The notes under the pieces were generated by a model that saw only the letters and a program-made list of their open reading frames with translations, was not told where the DNA came from and made no database searches. Positions 40,238-49,844 of a stretch of 61,247 nt of DNA are shown here, in pieces (within the stretch, counting starts at the first letter, position 1; each line of letters starts with the position of its first letter). Origin of the DNA: Halanaerobiales bacterium (GTDB lineage Bacteria > Bacillota > Halanaerobiia > Halanaerobiales > M55B127); assembly GCA_018334565.1 (NCBI GenBank), contig JAGXLU010000001.1, positions 1 through 61,247 on the forward strand, read 5' to 3'. Position numbers and translations under genes: made by a program.

Positions 40238-42298
40238 TTATTCCTTGTCAACTGTATGCTTACAGTCTTTATTTGAACATTTATAATAGCTACCTCTTTT
40301 TTTACTGAATTTTTCTACCATCATACTTCCACATTTAGGACATTTTTTATTAGTTGGTTTATCCCAGGAAACAAAATCACATTCGGGGTAATTACTGCAT
40401 CCATAAAATGTTTTACCCTTTTTGGATTTTCTCTTTACTATCTCACCATCTTTACACTTGGGACATTTTACACCAATCTTATCTAGATAAGGTTTGGTGT
40501 TTTTGCACTCTGGGAAACCTGAACATGCTAAAAACTTACCGTATCTCCCATGTTTAATAACCATGGGCTTACCACATTTATCACATTTTATATCTGTCTC
40601 AATATCCATGTTTACCTTTTTCATATTATCTTTAGCTTCCTCAAAACGTTCTGAAAATTCTTTATAGAAATCGTGCAAAATTTCCTGCCATTCTTCTTTG
40701 CCCTCTTCGATCTCATCCAATCTATGTTCTAACTGGGCAGTAAATTCAATATCAGTGACATCGGGAAAATATTTATTTAAAAGATGATTAACAGTTACTC
40801 CCAGATCAGTTGGACTAAAGTATTTGCCTTTCTTTTCAACATAATTTCTTGTTACAATTTTTGATAATGTCGGTGCATAAGTACTGGGACGGCCTATACC
40901 CTCTTCTTCCATGGTTTTGACCAAACTAGCTTCTGTATATCTCGGTGGTGGCTTGGTAAAATGTTGTTCAGGCTTGATATCTTCCGCAGTAATTTTATCT
41001 GATTTTTGCACATCTGGAATATAGTCTTTACCATTATCTTTTTTAAATAATTTTAAAAAGCCGGGAAAGATTAATTCAGATCCGTTGAAGCGGAACTTAT
41101 ATTTACCATTCAAAATATCAATTGTATATGTTTTATATATTGCCGGCTGCATTTGACTTCCAATAAATTGATTCCAAATCAATTTATATAAGATATATTG
41201 GTCACCTGAAAGATATTCTTTCATTTTATCCGGTGCTCTAAATGCAGAAGTCGGCCTTATAGCCTCATGAGCATCCTGATTATTATTGTTCTTTTTATTA
41301 TATTTTTTATTGTTTTGATGGTATTTCTCTCCAAATACTTCTTTAACGTACTTGGCTGCTTCACTGCGGGCTTCATTAGAAAGACGTGTACTGTCTGTTC
41401 TGATATAACTTATTAGACCTATTGTGCCACTTTTACCAATATTTATTCCTTCATATAATTTTTGGGCCAGGTACATAGTTTTTTTCGCAGAAAAATTAAG
41501 CACAGAAGAAGCCCTCTGCTGAAGAGTTGAGGTCGTAAAGGGTGGATACGGATTTCTTTTGCGCTTTTTAACTTTTATGTCCTCTATCTTATATTCATTT
41601 TTTTCTAAATCTTTTTCCACCTTATCAACTGCGGCTTTTTCGTTTAGTGCAAAATCTTCATTATTAATTTTAAATAAATCTGCAGTAAAATCTTTTTTTC
41701 CATCATTAAATACAGCAGTTATTGTCCAGTATTCGACTTTCTCAAAATCTTCTATTTCTTTTTCTCTTTCACAAATTATCTTAACAGCTACAGATTGAAC
41801 TCGACCTGCACTCAGACCCTTCCTCACTTTTTTCCAGAGCAGGGGACTTAATTTATATCCGACCAGCCTGTCTAAAAGCCTTCTGGCCTGTTGAGCATCA
41901 ACTAAGTTTTGATCTATTTCTCTCGGATTATCTATAGCCTTTTTTATTGCATTTTTTGTTATCTCATTAAATGCAATTCTGTTTTTATTTTCATCTAGTT
42001 TTAAAGACCTAGATAGATGCCATGAAATAGCTTCACCTTCTCTATCAGGGTCAGTTGCTAAATAAACTTTATCACTTTTCTTTTTAGCCTTTCTTAATTT
42101 GCTCAAGATCTTACCCTTGCCTCTTATTGTAATATAGTTAGGCTTAAAATTATCATCGATATCAATACCCATCTTGCTTTTGGGTAGGTCAACAACATGT
42201 CCCATAGAAGCCTCAACTTTATAATTTCTACCCAAAAATTTTTTGATTGTTTTAGCCTTTGCTGGGGATTCTACAATTACTAAATTCTGTTTTGACAT
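40238..42298 (-). CDS. topA: DNA topoisomerase I
   Basis: NLVIVESPAKAKTIKKFLG, YLATDPDREGEAISWHL, SYIRTDSTRLS, three C-terminal four-Cys zinc fingers. ORF extends to 42316. Confidence 0.98.
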   Translation of the reverse strand: MSKQNLVIVESPAKAKTIKKFLGRNYKVEASMGHVVDLPKSKMGIDIDDNFKPNYITIRGKGKILSKLRKAKKKSDKVYLATDPDREGEAISWHLSRSLKLDENKNRIAFNEITKNAIKKAIDNPREIDQNLVDAQQARRLLDRLVGYKLSPLLWKKVRKGLSAGRVQSVAVKIICEREKEIEDFEKVEYWTITAVFNDGKKDFTADLFKINNEDFALNEKAAVDKVEKDLEKNEYKIEDIKVKKRKRNPYPPFTTSTLQQRASSVLNFSAKKTMYLAQKLYEGINIGKSGTIGLISYIRTDSTRLSNEARSEAAKYVKEVFGEKYHQNNKKYNKKNNNNQDAHEAIRPTSAFRAPDKMKEYLSGDQYILYKLIWNQFIGSQMQPAIYKTYTIDILNGKYKFRFNGSELIFPGFLKLFKKDNGKDYIPDVQKSDKITAEDIKPEQHFTKPPPRYTEASLVKTMEEEGIGRPSTYAPTLSKIVTRNYVEKKGKYFSPTDLGVTVNHLLNKYFPDVTDIEFTAQLEHRLDEIEEGKEEWQEILHDFYKEFSERFEEAKDNMKKVNMDIETDIKCDKCGKPMVIKHGRYGKFLACSGFPECKNTKPYLDKIGVKCPKCKDGEIVKRKSKKGKTFYGCSNYPECDFVSWDKPTNKKCPKCGSMMVEKFSKKRGSYYKCSNKDCKHTVDKE

Positions 42299-42321
42299 AT
42301 GCAATATTACCTCCAAAATTT

Positions 42322-42810
42322 TTAATTAATAAATTTAAAATCTTTCGATAAATTTGCGGAAAACCCGCTGAAGTGATCGGAAATATATTCAATACGCTTT
42401 TCATCTTTGACTACATTTTGTATTAAATCCCAAAAATCAAAGCCTTCCTTCTTTCCATAATAGACATTTTGAATAATCTTATTTACTATTTCTTCGGTCT
42501 CTTTAATAGTAATAATATTTATCATCAACATTCTTTTTATTAAACCTCTGTACTGCTTGGGTATATACATCTTTTCCTGTACTGTAAATACTCTATTTAA
42601 AAAATTATCCTCAGATAATCCTTTAACATCATCAGCTTCGATGATTTCAGGTTTTTCAAAGATTATTTGAAAGGCTTCATCAATATCATCAAGTTCATAT
42701 CCCATATCAACCAGATCATCAATAAGGAGGTCCTGGTCAACAACTTCATCTCCGCTATTTAATAACTCTTCAATTAAGTAACTTAATATATCAAAAATTT
42801 TTTCTCTCAT
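42322..42810 (-). CDS. smg: DUF494 family protein (Smg-like)
   Basis: MREKIFDILSYLIEELL start, acidic middle and position directly upstream of topA match Smg/DUF494 proteins. Confidence 0.75.
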   Translation of the reverse strand: MREKIFDILSYLIEELLNSGDEVVDQDLLIDDLVDMGYELDDIDEAFQIIFEKPEIIEADDVKGLSEDNFLNRVFTVQEKMYIPKQYRGLIKRMLMINIITIKETEEIVNKIIQNVYYGKKEGFDFWDLIQNVVKDEKRIEYISDHFSGFSANLSKDFKFIN

Positions 42811-42876
42811 TATATATCCGCAGAAAACCTGCTCATCCCTCCTTGATTTATTTTCATTGCACTTAACTATTATATC

Positions 42877-42905
42877 ATTATAGATGTTTGAAAATTGTTT
42901 GTAAA
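42877..42905 (-). promoter_or_regulatory. SigA-type promoter upstream of smg-topA
   Basis: TTTACA - 17 bp - TATAAT on the minus strand. Confidence 0.7.
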
Positions 42906-42955
42906 GTAATTTTTAAGATTTTTGAAAAGATTTTGACTTATCAAGTAAAGGGTGT

Positions 42956-44314
42956 TTAAGACAATTTATCTACTCTATTTATATATTTTTCCATATTGAA
43001 CTTTCTCTCTAAACCGGCTTTGTTCATATATCTGACTTTGCCAAATATTTTTCTTTCCTTCCAGGCCCTATCGTGTTTTCCAAATATCCAGGCAGCTCCA
43101 GCAAATCCATTAGGATCTCTGCCGTCTAATAGATATTTATTATTTAAATAAAGAATTCTTTGAAAAGATGACTGATAATCTTCAGTCCATTCCAATATTT
43201 TTTTACCCCAGTACATACGCATATATCCATTCATATAGCCACTAACTACCATTTCCTGTTGAGCTGCATTCCAGTAAGGATCATGTGTTTTGTAATTTTC
43301 TAAATCTTCTAAAGAATAAATCTTCTCCCTTTGATCTGCCTGATGTTTGTTTAAGGTCTTAACTGCCCAATTAGGAAGTATATCAACTAATGAATTATCA
43401 TAATTTTGATTGTAATAGACAAAATTAAAACTAAGTTCTCTTCTAACTACCAACTGTTCTAAAAAGTCCTCTGCTTCAATACCACTTTCTTGAACCTTCT
43501 GATAGATAAAGCTGGGTGATATTTGTCCAAAATGCAAATAAGGGCTTAAATAGGAAGTAATATCTTGGTCTGGATTACTTCCATATTTTTGATATTTTTT
43601 TAACTTTTCTTTGATAAAATTATTTAATTTTTTGACAGCTTGGTTTCTGCCTCCTTTTAGTATATTACTCTTTTTTATTTCCATATCAATATCAAGCTGT
43701 TTTATAATTTTTTCTATATTTTTTAATTTTATACCGTTTAGCTTAATTTTAAGAGAATTTAATTTTAATTTTTTCTGTTCTGAATTTCTTAAAAACCTCT
43801 CAACCTTATTCGTTATTTTCTTTCTAATTGTATAGGCTGCATATTCTTCTTTATCTGAGGCTATATCAACGGGTACTATTGTATTAGTATTTATAAGGAC
43901 AAATCTACAGTTTATATTTTTAGCCACGTTTTCTTTCCACTTTCTTTCAATCTTTAGATAACCTCTATCAGAAATGAGAATGACTGCATCTTTAATTAAT
44001 TTAGCCAAGTTTTGTATGGGATCACCAATATTAACAACAAATTTTATTCCTATTTTAGCAAGTTCTTTTTCTACTTCTTGTAATCCTTCTAACATGAAAT
44101 AATAATGACGATAATTAGCCTCGGGAAATTGATCGGTTAAATTAAAAAAAACTATAAGAGGAACTTCAATCTGATTGGCTCTTTTTATCGCATAATTTAA
44201 GGCCGGATTATTTTTTGCTCTCTGGGCAGATTGCATCCAATATATTATATATTTATTTGCTTTTACATTGCCTTCTCGTAATACTTTTATTTTTTCTTCT
44301 CTCATTTTTATCAT
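42956..44314 (-). CDS. Deoxyribodipyrimidine photolyase (class II-like)
   Basis: YIIYWMQSAQRAKNNPALNYAI, VRRELSFNFVYYN, WNAAQQEMVVSGYMNGYMRMYWGKKILEW, YLLDGRDPNGFAGAAWIFGKHDRAW. Confidence 0.93.
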   Translation of the reverse strand: MIKMREEKIKVLREGNVKANKYIIYWMQSAQRAKNNPALNYAIKRANQIEVPLIVFFNLTDQFPEANYRHYYFMLEGLQEVEKELAKIGIKFVVNIGDPIQNLAKLIKDAVILISDRGYLKIERKWKENVAKNINCRFVLINTNTIVPVDIASDKEEYAAYTIRKKITNKVERFLRNSEQKKLKLNSLKIKLNGIKLKNIEKIIKQLDIDMEIKKSNILKGGRNQAVKKLNNFIKEKLKKYQKYGSNPDQDITSYLSPYLHFGQISPSFIYQKVQESGIEAEDFLEQLVVRRELSFNFVYYNQNYDNSLVDILPNWAVKTLNKHQADQREKIYSLEDLENYKTHDPYWNAAQQEMVVSGYMNGYMRMYWGKKILEWTEDYQSSFQRILYLNNKYLLDGRDPNGFAGAAWIFGKHDRAWKERKIFGKVRYMNKAGLERKFNMEKYINRVDKLS

Positions 44315-44335
44315 TCCCGTTTATTTTCTTATATT

Positions 44336-44362
44336 CTAAAAAAGCCCCCATTTAAGGGGGCT
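44336..44362 (-). terminator. Intrinsic terminator of the cDPGS-like gene
   Basis: AGCCCCC-TTAAAT-GGGGGCT followed by TTTTT on the minus strand. Confidence 0.85.
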
Positions 44363-44378
44363 ATTATGTGTTTTCAAT

Positions 44379-45692
44379 TTATAGATTTAATTTTTCAATT
44401 ATTTCGGGTAAATTTGGTCTTCCAATCTCTTCCAATTCATATCTAACCCGAGTATGTGGTTTGTCAATATCTATAATTTTAGTTAAATCTATAGGAGTTC
44501 CAATTACAACAGCCTCTGCATCTGAGTTTTTGATGGTTTGTTCAAGCTCTTGCATCTGCTCCTTACCATAACCCATAGCAGGCAAGATGTCAGATAAATG
44601 TCCATATTTTTCAAATGTGTCTTTGATTGAACCAACTGCGAAAGGACGCGGATCAATTAATTCTTTAGCCTGGGATTTGCGGGCTGCAATAGCACCTGCA
44701 CCATATTTCATTTCCCCATGGGTTAAAGTTGGGCCATCTTCTATAACAAGAACCCTCTTGTTTTTAATTAGGGAGGGGTCTTCCACAAAGAGTGGTGAAG
44801 CAGCATCAACAATTGTAGCTTCTGGGTTTACCATTTGAATATTTTTTCTGACTTCTTCTACATCTTCTGGATAAGCAGTGGCTACCTTATTAATTAGGGC
44901 TACATCTGCTAAACGTAAATTAATTTCTCCCGGGTAATAGTTAAGTTCATGACCTGGTCTATGAGGATCAACCAGAGTAATCATCAAATCTGGTTTATAG
45001 AAAGGCATATCATTATTACCACCATCCCATAAAATAACATCAGCATCTTTTTCTGCTTCTCTTAAGATTTTCTCATAGTCAACACCGGCATATAAGATGT
45101 TGCCTCTCTCAATATGAGGCTCGTATTCTTCCATTTCTTCAATTGTACATTTGTGTTTTTCCATATCATCATAATTTTCAAAACGCTGTACAGATTGTGC
45201 TACTAAATCACCATAAGGCATTGGATGTCTGATAACAACAACTTTTTTACCCATTGCATTTAATATATCAGATACCCTGCGGGTTGTCTGGCTTTTTCCA
45301 ACCCCAGTTCTAACTGCACATACTGCAATTATAGGTACATCAGATTCAAGCATAGTAGATTCGCTACCCATCATCTTGAAATCAGCACCGGCTGCCATTA
45401 CCTGTGAGCCTTTACTCATTAAATATTGATAATTAACATCACTGTAAGCGAAAACTACTTCCTCAATATTTTTTTCCTTAATCAATTTTTCAATATCACT
45501 TTCCGGATAAATTGGTATACCCTCAGGATAATTACTACCTGCTAGTTCTGCTGGATACTTTCTTCCTTCAATATCTGGTATTTGAGTAGCTGTAAATGCA
45601 ACCACTTCATAGTCATCATTATCACGATAAAAGGTATTAAAATTATGAAAATCTCTTCCTGCTGCACCCATTATTAAAGTCCTTTTTTTCAT
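44379..45692 (-). CDS. Cyclic 2,3-diphosphoglycerate synthetase-like P-loop protein
   Basis: MKKRTLIMGAAGRDFHNFNTFYRDNDDYEVVAFTATQIPDIEGRKYP, P-loop-like AVRTGVGKSQTTRRV, family-typical VDPHRPGHE. Confidence 0.8.
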   Translation of the reverse strand: MKKRTLIMGAAGRDFHNFNTFYRDNDDYEVVAFTATQIPDIEGRKYPAELAGSNYPEGIPIYPESDIEKLIKEKNIEEVVFAYSDVNYQYLMSKGSQVMAAGADFKMMGSESTMLESDVPIIAVCAVRTGVGKSQTTRRVSDILNAMGKKVVVIRHPMPYGDLVAQSVQRFENYDDMEKHKCTIEEMEEYEPHIERGNILYAGVDYEKILREAEKDADVILWDGGNNDMPFYKPDLMITLVDPHRPGHELNYYPGEINLRLADVALINKVATAYPEDVEEVRKNIQMVNPEATIVDAASPLFVEDPSLIKNKRVLVIEDGPTLTHGEMKYGAGAIAARKSQAKELIDPRPFAVGSIKDTFEKYGHLSDILPAMGYGKEQMQELEQTIKNSDAEAVVIGTPIDLTKIIDIDKPHTRVRYELEEIGRPNLPEIIEKLNL

Positions 45693-45745
45693 TAAATTTC
45701 CTCCTTAAGAAATAATTTATGCATCTAATTATATTTATACATCTT

Positions 45746-45774
45746 AGTATATATATTATATATTAGGTTGTCAA
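45746..45774 (-). promoter_or_regulatory. Strong SigA-type promoter of the cDPGS-like gene
   Basis: TTGACA - 17 bp - TATACT on the minus strand. Confidence 0.8.
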
Positions 45775-45798
45775 ATCCTGCTTTAAGCTCAAAAATAT

Positions 45799-46659
45799 TT
45801 AATAATCGGTATTATTCAAAAAAAATACAGAAAGTGTCCCTGGTCCTGAATGAGCACCAATAGCAGATCCTATTATGTTAATCATAATTTCTTGGGGATT
45901 AAATTTCTTTTCAATCATATTTTTTAATTTTTCGGCACCTTCTAGATCATCCCCATGGCTTATAGCTATTAGCTGTTTACTCAAATTTTCTCCCCTTTCT
46001 TCCATTAATTCTAAAATTCTTTTGATGACTCTACTCCGCCCTCTCTTTTCCTCTAGGGGAACAAGTTTACCATCTTCCACATCCAATATGGGTTTGATGT
46101 TTAATAAGCCGCCGACAAAAGCAGCTGTTCTACTGATTCTGCCGCCTCTTCTTAGATATTTTAGGTCATCTACAGTAAAAATATGTTCAATATGATCTTT
46201 ATAATGTTTGATTACATCAACAATTTCTTCTTTGCTCTTCCCTTCATTAGCCATCTGAGCAGCTTTATAAACAAGTAAACCATAACCTAAAGATGCACAT
46301 TTAGAATCAATTATGGTAATATCTAGGTCTTTATTCTCTTCATCGATCTTGTTTTTTATCAAAACAGAGGATTGGTAAGTCCCGGATAATTTAGAAGAAA
46401 ATGATATATAAATAGCCTGACGCTTATCACTTGCTAATTTTTGATAGAGTCTTTCAAAATAATTAGGCGGAACCTGTGCAGTTTTATAGATCATACCTTC
46501 TCTCATTTTATCATAAATCAATTTAGGATCATTTACTTTTTTAGCTTTATCTTCCTGTCCCTCAGGATATACTAAAAGTGGTGCCTCAGTAATGTCGTAT
46601 TCTTTTATTATAGACTTAGGTAAGTCACAACCAGAATCAGCAATAATTTTTACAGTCAT
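45799..46659 (-). CDS. DegV family protein (fatty-acid binding)
   Basis: VKIIADSGCDLPKSIIKEYDI, YISFSSKLSGTYQS, IGSAIGAHSGPGTLSVFF. Confidence 0.94.
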   Translation of the reverse strand: MTVKIIADSGCDLPKSIIKEYDITEAPLLVYPEGQEDKAKKVNDPKLIYDKMREGMIYKTAQVPPNYFERLYQKLASDKRQAIYISFSSKLSGTYQSSVLIKNKIDEENKDLDITIIDSKCASLGYGLLVYKAAQMANEGKSKEEIVDVIKHYKDHIEHIFTVDDLKYLRRGGRISRTAAFVGGLLNIKPILDVEDGKLVPLEEKRGRSRVIKRILELMEERGENLSKQLIAISHGDDLEGAEKLKNMIEKKFNPQEIMINIIGSAIGAHSGPGTLSVFFLNNTDY

Positions 46660-46725
46660 ACAAAAAACCCCTTCCAGGTAAATTATATTATTTTATTTAA
46701 AGATAATAATTTACTAAATCTATAC

Positions 46726-46753
46726 TAAATATTTATTTCAAGATAAATATTTA
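46726..46753. repeat. 11-bp perfect inverted repeat TAAATATTTAT-ttcaag-ATAAATATTTA
   Basis: Direct reading of sequence. Confidence 0.9.
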
Positions 46754-46778
46754 TATTCCTCTATTTAAAATAATGCAA

Positions 46779-46794
46779 AATAAATGCATTTATT
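46779..46794. repeat. 16-bp perfect palindrome AATAAATGCATTTATT
   Basis: Direct reading of sequence. Confidence 0.9.
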
Positions 46795-46901
46795 AAACAA
46801 AAGTACTTCTAATTAAATTAAATATCCATTTAATAATTTATTTATTAATAATTTTGTTAAAGAATCATTTCAAATATTTACAGTCATATCTTTATAAATA
46901 A

Positions 46902-47909
46902 TTAGGAAAGATAATAAAATTCATCTTTGGCTTCTCTGGACATCAAATCATCAACTGCCTGAATGGGCTCCTTATTTTCATAGAGCACTTTATATACCTC
47001 TTGAGTAATAGGCATCTTTAATTCCTTATTGTTAAGCAAATAATCATGAACCGCTTGGACCGTTTTAACACCTTCTACGATCTGATTTACCACTTTAGCT
47101 GCTTTTTTTCTACTGGCGCCTTTACCAATCTGAATACCAAATCTTCGATTGCGACTATGCTCGGAATTACAGGTCACGACAAGATCTCCTAATCCGGCCA
47201 GACCGTTATAGGTTTTTCTATCAGTATTTTGTGCAAGGCCAAATTTTACTATTTCGGCCAATCCTCTTGTAATTAGGGCGGCTTTGGTATTATCTCCATA
47301 GCCGATCCCATCTGTTATTCCAGAAGCAACAGCTATTATGTTTTTTATGGCTCCTGCTATCTCGACTCCTTTAATATCTAATAATGTATAAATCCTGAAA
47401 CGAGGAGTCATTAACATATTTTGGATTTGAATGGCCGTTTTTCTATTTTTGGCTGCAGCTACAATCGCAGTAGGTATTTGTCTAATTACCTCTTCAGCAT
47501 GTGTAGGACCAGACAGCACAACTACATTGCCGGCAAAAAATTCTCTTATAACTTCCGAATTCGTTTTAAAACTAGCTGTTTCTATACCCTTAGCTGTAGA
47601 GATTATCGTATGATGTTCACAAAGATATTTACTTATTTTTTCCATTAAAGAGCGGGTAGAATTGGTAGGTACTGATAATATTATGTCTTTAGAAAAATCA
47701 ATTATACGTTCTAAATCACTGGTAGCTGAAATATTATTGTTTAGTTTAATATCAGCAAAGTATTTGTTGTTTTTGCAATCATTATTTATGCTTTTGACCA
47801 CTTCTCTATCTCTTGCATATATCAAAACCTTATCCATATTATAAGAAGCCACTTGAGATAAAGCTGTACCCCAACTTCCTCCTCCAATTACAGCTATTTG
47901 GTTCTGCAT
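46902..47909 (-). CDS. gpsA: NAD(P)H-dependent glycerol-3-phosphate dehydrogenase
   Basis: AVIGGGSWGTALSQVA, GPTHAEEV, AGAIKNIIAVASGITDGIGYGDNTKAALITRG. Confidence 0.97.
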   Translation of the reverse strand: MQNQIAVIGGGSWGTALSQVASYNMDKVLIYARDREVVKSINNDCKNNKYFADIKLNNNISATSDLERIIDFSKDIILSVPTNSTRSLMEKISKYLCEHHTIISTAKGIETASFKTNSEVIREFFAGNVVVLSGPTHAEEVIRQIPTAIVAAAKNRKTAIQIQNMLMTPRFRIYTLLDIKGVEIAGAIKNIIAVASGITDGIGYGDNTKAALITRGLAEIVKFGLAQNTDRKTYNGLAGLGDLVVTCNSEHSRNRRFGIQIGKGASRKKAAKVVNQIVEGVKTVQAVHDYLLNNKELKMPITQEVYKVLYENKEPIQAVDDLMSREAKDEFYYLS

Positions 47910-47911
47910 AG

Positions 47912-48526
47912 TTACCTATCACCTCTAGGAGGCCAACTCATTTTATTCTCATTTCCCTTTATTAACCTCTGGATATTAGTACGGTGACTAAAAATTATTA
48001 ATAAAGCTATTAATAAACCAAAGGTGATATTATCCGTACTACCATCATAGATAAATAGAATAGATAAGGGCAAAGAAACAGCCCCTATAAGAGAGCCAAC
48101 GGAAACAATTTTTGTAGAAATGATCATCAAAACCCAGACAACAAAAAACACCAATAGAGAATAGGGGAATAAGTTTAATAAAATACCAACACTGGTTGCA
48201 ACACCCTTACCACCGTTTAATGATAAGAAGATAGACCAATTATGTCCAATAACTGCTAAAATAGCAGCTGAAAAAACAAATATCATAGAATATTGTGGGA
48301 TTAAAAATAATTCTGCAATGTAAACAGCTAAAAAGCCCTTTGCAATATCTAAAATAGCCACAATAAGTCCAACCTTGTATCCTGCTATACGGGCTACATT
48401 TGTAGCGCCAACATTACCGCTTCCATATTTTCTTATATCTTTGTTAACAGTATATTTTCCTAAAATATAGCCATTTGGTATTGATCCTAATAGATATGAA
48501 AAAAGCAAAATCAAAATAATTTTCAT
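47912..48526 (-). CDS. plsY: Glycerol-3-phosphate acyltransferase PlsY
   Basis: LLGSIPNGYILGK, GSGNVGATNVAR, GHNWSIFLSLNGGKGVATSVG. ORF extends to 48559; SD AAAGGAG favours ATG at 48526. Confidence 0.96.
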   Translation of the reverse strand: MKIILILLFSYLLGSIPNGYILGKYTVNKDIRKYGSGNVGATNVARIAGYKVGLIVAILDIAKGFLAVYIAELFLIPQYSMIFVFSAAILAVIGHNWSIFLSLNGGKGVATSVGILLNLFPYSLLVFFVVWVLMIISTKIVSVGSLIGAVSLPLSILFIYDGSTDNITFGLLIALLIIFSHRTNIQRLIKGNENKMSWPPRGDR

Positions 48527-48530
48527 CTTG

Positions 48531-49844
48531 TTAACTCCTTTTTTTGATTTTGAGTACAATAGGGCTGCCCAAAAATCCGAAATTATCTCTTATTGTGTTT
48601 TTTAAATACCTTTCATAAGCAAAATGCATCAAATCAGGATTATTAACAAATATAACAAAGGTAGGTGGTTTAACACCAACTTGAGTGCAGTAGTAAATTT
48701 TGAGGCGTTTGCCTTTTTTGGTGGGCGGTTCTCTTAACTGAACTGCCTCAGTAATTACTTCATTTAATAATCCAGTTTTAATCCTCTTCGCACTTTGATC
48801 AACACTGTATTCTAATAATTCTAACACTTCTTCAATTCTCTGACCCGTTAAAACCGAGATAAAACTAATCGGAACATAATTTAAAAATTTCAGATTATAA
48901 TATATTTCATCTCTATACCTGGCCATTTCATCTGAATCAGCTGTGATAAGATCCCATTTATTTATGGCAATTACCATAGCTTTACCAGCTTCATGTGCAT
49001 ATCCAGATATTTTTTTGTCCTGTTCAGTAACACCCTGTTCTGCATCAATCATCATCAAAACACCATCAGATCTTTCAATAGCCCGAATTGCTCTGATATT
49101 ACTATAATATTCTATATCATCTTTAACTCTTGCTTTACGTCTGAGCCCAGCCGTATCAATTAAATTATATTTAATATCATTATATTCAATGACTGTATCA
49201 ATAGCATCTCTGGTAGTGCCCGGTATTTCACTTACTATTACTCTTTCATGGCCGACCAGATAATTGATAAATGATGATTTCCCTACATTTGGTTTGCCTA
49301 CAATAGCAATATTAATTATATCTTCTTTTAATCGTTCTTCTGTCTCATCAAAATCACTAATAATAAGGTCCAGTAAATCACCGATGTTCTTTCCATGTTC
49401 AGCAGAAATCGGGATGAGCTCTTTAAAACCAAGGGCATAAAACTCCCAGACATTTTCTTGCATTTTTTTAAAATTCTCTATTTTATTTACAACCACTTTT
49501 ACTTTTTTATTGGATTTTCTCAATAATTGGGCAACTTCTTCATCCAGTTTAGTCAAGCCCTCTCTTCCATCTACTACAAAAAGGATGTGGTCAGCTTCTT
49601 GAATAGCTAATTTAGATTGTTTTTTAACCATCGAGTTAAACTTTACCTCTGTATCAGTCTCAATTCCACCAGTATCTATTAACTTAAATTTATAACCAAG
49701 CCATTTTGCTTCAGCATAAATTCTATCACGGGTAATCCTTGGTTCATCTTCTACAATAGATATTCGCGTACCAGCTAATCTATTAAATAAGGTCGATTTC
49801 CCTACATTTGGCCTACCTACTATTGCTACAATTGGTGTCGACAC
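48531..49844 (-). CDS. der: Ribosome biogenesis GTPase Der (two GTPase domains)
   Basis: VAIVGRPNVGKSTLFNRL and IAIVGKPNVGKSSFINYL, C-terminal KH-like domain. Confidence 0.97.
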   Translation of the reverse strand: MSTPIVAIVGRPNVGKSTLFNRLAGTRISIVEDEPRITRDRIYAEAKWLGYKFKLIDTGGIETDTEVKFNSMVKKQSKLAIQEADHILFVVDGREGLTKLDEEVAQLLRKSNKKVKVVVNKIENFKKMQENVWEFYALGFKELIPISAEHGKNIGDLLDLIISDFDETEERLKEDIINIAIVGKPNVGKSSFINYLVGHERVIVSEIPGTTRDAIDTVIEYNDIKYNLIDTAGLRRKARVKDDIEYYSNIRAIRAIERSDGVLMMIDAEQGVTEQDKKISGYAHEAGKAMVIAINKWDLITADSDEMARYRDEIYYNLKFLNYVPISFISVLTGQRIEEVLELLEYSVDQSAKRIKTGLLNEVITEAVQLREPPTKKGKRLKIYYCTQVGVKPPTFVIFVNNPDLMHFAYERYLKNTIRDNFGFLGSPIVLKIKKRS

